Shown piece after piece: positions 5,064-6,117 of a stretch of 6,117 nucleotides of DNA (the first letter of the stretch is position 1; the number at the start of each line of letters is the position of its first letter). Made by a program: the position numbers and the translations under genes. The notes beneath the pieces are model-generated. The model was not told the DNA's origin. It saw only the letters and a list, made by a program, of their open reading frames with translations, and did no database searches. Location: NCBI GenBank assembly GCA_017461685.1, contig JAFTXF010000037.1, positions 1-6,117 of the forward strand. Direction: 5' to 3'. The stretch is from Lachnospiraceae bacterium (GTDB taxonomy: Bacteria > Bacillota > Clostridia > Lachnospirales > Lachnospiraceae).

Positions 5064-6117
5064 ATGCAAAAAGTAGCATTACACAACCTTGGATGCAAGG
5101 TGAACTCATACGAAATGGATGTAATAGGTCAGAAACTGGAAGAAAAGGGCTATGAGATTGTGCCTTTTGACGAGCGGGCAGACATATATATTATCAATAC
5201 CTGCACTGTGACCAATATTGCGGACCGCAAGAGCAGGCAGATGCTGCATCAGGCCAAGAAGCGTAATCCTGAGGCTGTGGTAGTGGCTGTGGGCTGCTAC
5301 GTACAGACCGGTAAGGAACAGGTGCTCAGTGATGCCGGCATTGATTTGGCTGTGGGCAATAACCGCAAAAAAGACCTTGTAGATATACTGGAAGCCTATC
5401 TGGCGGACAGAACCGGTGGGCAGCTTTATAATAAGACAATGAATGACACGAGTGTCATTAATATTAACGCCACTTTTGATTACGAGGAAATGCAGCTCAC
5501 CCATACCGCGGAGCACACCAGAGCCTATATTAAGGTACAGGACGGGTGCAATCAATTTTGCTCCTACTGTATCATACCGTTTGCCAGAGGCAGAGTGCGC
5601 AGTCGCCATTTAGAGAGTATCCGAAAAGAGGTTATAGGCCTGGCGGAGGCAGGATACAAGGAAATCGTGCTGACCGGTATTCATATCAGCTCCTATGGCA
5701 TTGATTTTGAAGACGATGCCTGGGCAGAAGGCCGGTGCGTGGAAAAGCCGCAAAACGGTGACAGACATGATTACTCCGGAGCAAGCAAGCTGTTGGAATT
5801 AATTGAACGCATTCATGATATACCGGGCATAGAGCGTATTCGCATCGGTTCTTTAGAGCCTCGTATTGTCACAGAGGAAAGTGCCATGAGACTGGCTGCA
5901 TTGCCGAAGCTTTGTCCGCACTTTCATTTATCTCCGCAAAGCGGCTGTGATGATACCTTGAAGCGCATGAACCGCAGATATACTACGTCACAGTTTAGGA
6001 CAAGCGTGGAGGCTCTGCGGAAGGCTTTTGACAACCCTGCTATTACAACGGATGTTATCGTAGGGTTTCCGGGAGAAACAGAAGAGGAGTTTCAGGCTAC
6101 CGTAGAATATTTGGAGG
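5064..6117 (+). CDS. mtaB: tRNA (N6-threonylcarbamoyladenosine37-C2)-methylthiotransferase MtaB, 3' end outside window
   Basis: Radical SAM methylthiotransferase that converts t6A37 to ms2t6A37 in ANN-decoding tRNAs using two [4Fe-4S] clusters. The window holds 351 codons and no stop, so the remainder, including the expected C-terminal TRAM domain, is cut off. The N-terminal UPF0004 domain carries its three cluster cysteines: C11 in HNLGCKVNSYE, C47 in NTCTVTN and C78 in VGCY. The radical SAM CxxxCxxC motif is C162, C166, C169 in DGCNQFCSYCIIPFARGR. LTGIHISSYG (203-212), IRIGSLEP (259-266), QSGCDDTLKRMNRRY (292-306) and TDVIVGFPGETEEEF (329-343) are further family motifs. CVVNxxE-type features here (CKVNSYE) favour MtaB over MiaB or RimO. 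CAGGAG at 5052-5057 precedes the ATG by 6 bases. Oddities are an insertion of about 25 residues at 216-240 and proline 291 where SLQSG is usual. B. subtilis mtaB (yqeV) directly follows rsmE; here three genes intervene. Confidence 0.96.
   Translation, partial: MQKVALHNLGCKVNSYEMDVIGQKLEEKGYEIVPFDERADIYIINTCTVTNIADRKSRQMLHQAKKRNPEAVVVAVGCYVQTGKEQVLSDAGIDLAVGNNRKKDLVDILEAYLADRTGGQLYNKTMNDTSVININATFDYEEMQLTHTAEHTRAYIKVQDGCNQFCSYCIIPFARGRVRSRHLESIRKEVIGLAEAGYKEIVLTGIHISSYGIDFEDDAWAEGRCVEKPQNGDRHDYSGASKLLELIERIHDIPGIERIRIGSLEPRIVTEESAMRLAALPKLCPHFHLSPQSGCDDTLKRMNRRYTTSQFRTSVEALRKAFDNPAITTDVIVGFPGETEEEFQATVEYLE

Noticed and set aside
5106..5609. Minus-strand open frame of 167 codons opposite mtaB
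   Set aside because: The plus-strand frame carries all MtaB motifs including seven-residue-spaced radical SAM cysteines; the minus-strand frame is its shadow.

Overview
The window reads as a core-genome segment of an anaerobic Gram-positive Clostridia, most likely a Lachnospiraceae-type gut bacterium. This is inferred from strong Shine-Dalgarno sites (variants of AGGAG), moderate GC content, Firmicute-style proteins (a ThiI without a rhodanese tail, an HPr/Crh-like small protein) and gene order. No species can be named from the sequence alone.

Layout from left to right. prmA (32-1021) encodes the ribosomal protein L11 methyltransferase. It is followed by a 245-base gap that is filled mostly by a palindromic, MITE-like element of about 198 bp (1030-1227). 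Then come rsmE (1267-2013), the 16S rRNA m3U1498 methyltransferase; a NifS-family cysteine desulfurase (2114-3268); a 60-nt imperfect hairpin (3270-3329); and thiI (3356-4540), the tRNA 4-thiouridine synthetase. All of these lie on the plus strand with no visible terminator, so they could form one transcription unit. A convergent minus-strand gene (4733-4963) encodes a small HPr-like protein that keeps the regulatory-serine region but has no phosphorylatable histidine. It has its own sigma-A-type promoter and a plausible terminator that also fills the gap after thiI. The window ends inside mtaB (5064 to the edge), the methylthiotransferase that makes ms2t6A37 in tRNA, divergent from the HPr-like gene.

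The genes share a translation and sulfur theme. PrmA modifies ribosomal protein L11, RsmE modifies 16S rRNA, and ThiI and MtaB are sulfur-inserting tRNA-modifying enzymes. The cysteine desulfurase next to thiI is the likely sulfur donor for a ThiI that lacks its own rhodanese domain, as described for the Bacillus subtilis NifZ-ThiI pair. In B. subtilis, prmA, rsmE and mtaB are consecutive; here the desulfurase, thiI and the HPr-like gene sit between rsmE and mtaB.

The protein-coding content is mostly ordinary housekeeping. The parts worth a second look are non-coding or small: the 198-bp nested palindrome, the hairpin between the desulfurase and thiI, and the histidine-less HPr-like protein. 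I see no CRISPR array, tRNA, rRNA, phage gene, transposase or evidence of a new defence system.
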